Translations under genes and position numbers: made by a program
Notes under the pieces: model-generated
The model's database searches: none
The model's input: only the letters and a program-made list of their open reading frames with translations
Told to the model about the DNA's origin: nothing
Shown: one piece after another, positions 5,606 to 5,843 of the stretch
Position numbering within the stretch: the first letter of the stretch is position 1
Layout of the letters: each line of letters begins with the position of its first letter
NCBI GenBank assembly: GCA_047630355.1
Contig: JBLHXN010000182.1
Location: forward strand, 1 to 5,843
From: JANQUM01 sp047630355
GTDB lineage: Bacteria > Bacteroidota > Bacteroidia > Cytophagales > Spirosomataceae
Direction of reading: 5' to 3'
DNA: 5,843 bases

Positions 5606-5843
5606 TTACAGTTTGCCATCTATTGATTCTTGAATCAATTCATCTTTTCCTTTTATTGAAATCAAACGTGCCACTTCCGTGGCAGAAATAAGGTAAGCGA
5701 GCTGCGTATAAAAGGCATCTCCTCCGAAAAACTCGTCGTCGGTTTGCAAGTTTTCGAGTGGAATATTTACTTGGTTTCCCATGGAGAATTGCTGAAGTTC
5801 GGTTTTGTAATCAATGTACCGCTGAATACTGTCGGTGGAGGAG
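5606..5843 (-). CDS. Unrecognised protein, C-terminal 78 codons (5' end outside window)
   Basis: This minus-strand frame stays open from the right window edge to a TAA at 5608-5606. It converges on the MBL-fold gene with 9 nt between stops, a natural operon-end arrangement that supports it as real. The visible C-terminus is acidic and mixed in character: it contains SMGNQVNIPLENL, then a TDDEFFGGDAF patch, then a probable helix YTQLAYLISATEVARL, and ends QESIDGKL. No membrane segment, cysteine cluster or known motif is seen in this part. I do not recognise the family and assign no function. Its start and length cannot be determined here. Confidence 0.7.
   Translation of the reverse strand, partial: SSTDSIQRYIDYKTELQQFSMGNQVNIPLENLQTDDEFFGGDAFYTQLAYLISATEVARLISIKGKDELIQESIDGKL
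5622..5656 (+). terminator. Candidate terminator after the MBL-fold gene
   Basis: A perfect 8-bp inverted repeat, ATTGATTC/GAATCAAT, spans 5622-5629 and 5632-5639 with a 2-nt centre. It begins 26 nt past the hydrolase stop and is followed on the plus strand by a T-rich stretch (5639-5656, including CTTTTCCTTTT). The stem is A/T-rich and weak, it overlaps the 3' coding end of the convergent gene, and the T-run is interrupted, so the call is tentative. Confidence 0.35.

Noticed and set aside
5210..5619. Minus-strand open frames opposite the MBL-fold gene
   Set aside because: They overlap the conserved metal-site and C-terminal coding sequence on the plus strand and show no family features.
5669..5684. 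Perfect hairpin TGCCAC/GTGGCA with a 4-nt loop (GGAA on the minus strand)
   Set aside because: It lies inside the coding part of the partial minus-strand gene, has no T-run and no boundary next to it. Codon content explains it adequately.

Overview
The window (about 40% GC by eye) looks like a Bacteroidota chromosome, probably a Cytophagales-type relative. The protein sequences fit, start codons sit in A/T-rich leaders without Shine-Dalgarno sequences, and the gene order leuC-leuD-leuA2/cimA-leuB is familiar from that phylum. The taxonomic call is inference from gene order and sequence style, not from a marker gene.

Layout. Four minus-strand genes form a branched-chain amino-acid operon, read from right to left: leuC (4444-3047), leuD (2961-2365), a citramalate/isopropylmalate synthase (2273-762) and the first 56 codons of leuB (169-1, continuing outside the window). 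A small GxxExxY gene (690-301), encoding a PD-(D/E)XK-nuclease-like protein, lies between the synthase and leuB in the same orientation. To the right, a 339-bp intergenic region separates leuC from a divergent metallo-beta-lactamase-fold hydrolase (4784-5596, plus strand). The window ends in the 3' part of an unrecognised minus-strand gene that converges on the hydrolase.

How the genes work together. The synthase condenses an alpha-keto acid with acetyl-CoA. LeuCD isomerises the product and LeuB oxidatively decarboxylates it. The synthase keeps the three hydrophobic residues that I recall as setting pyruvate specificity in Leptospira (R)-citramalate synthase (here L77, L100, Y140). The cluster may therefore make 2-oxobutyrate for isoleucine from pyruvate as well as, or instead of, serving leucine. 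LeuCDB can act in both routes.

Most interesting region. The GxxExxY gene is bracketed by inverted arms of about 48 bp (200-248 and 710-757), built from degenerate decamers of the type CCACNGAGTT and ending in T7/A7. The same 4-bp word, GTTG, lies directly outside both arms (196-199 and 758-761). Removing the cassette and one GTTG would restore a 30-nt synthase-to-leuB spacer. This looks like a compact (~560 bp) mobile or formerly mobile cassette that landed in the operon immediately after a stop codon. A second short array with a related core (period 9, 4524-4561) lies in the leuC leader.
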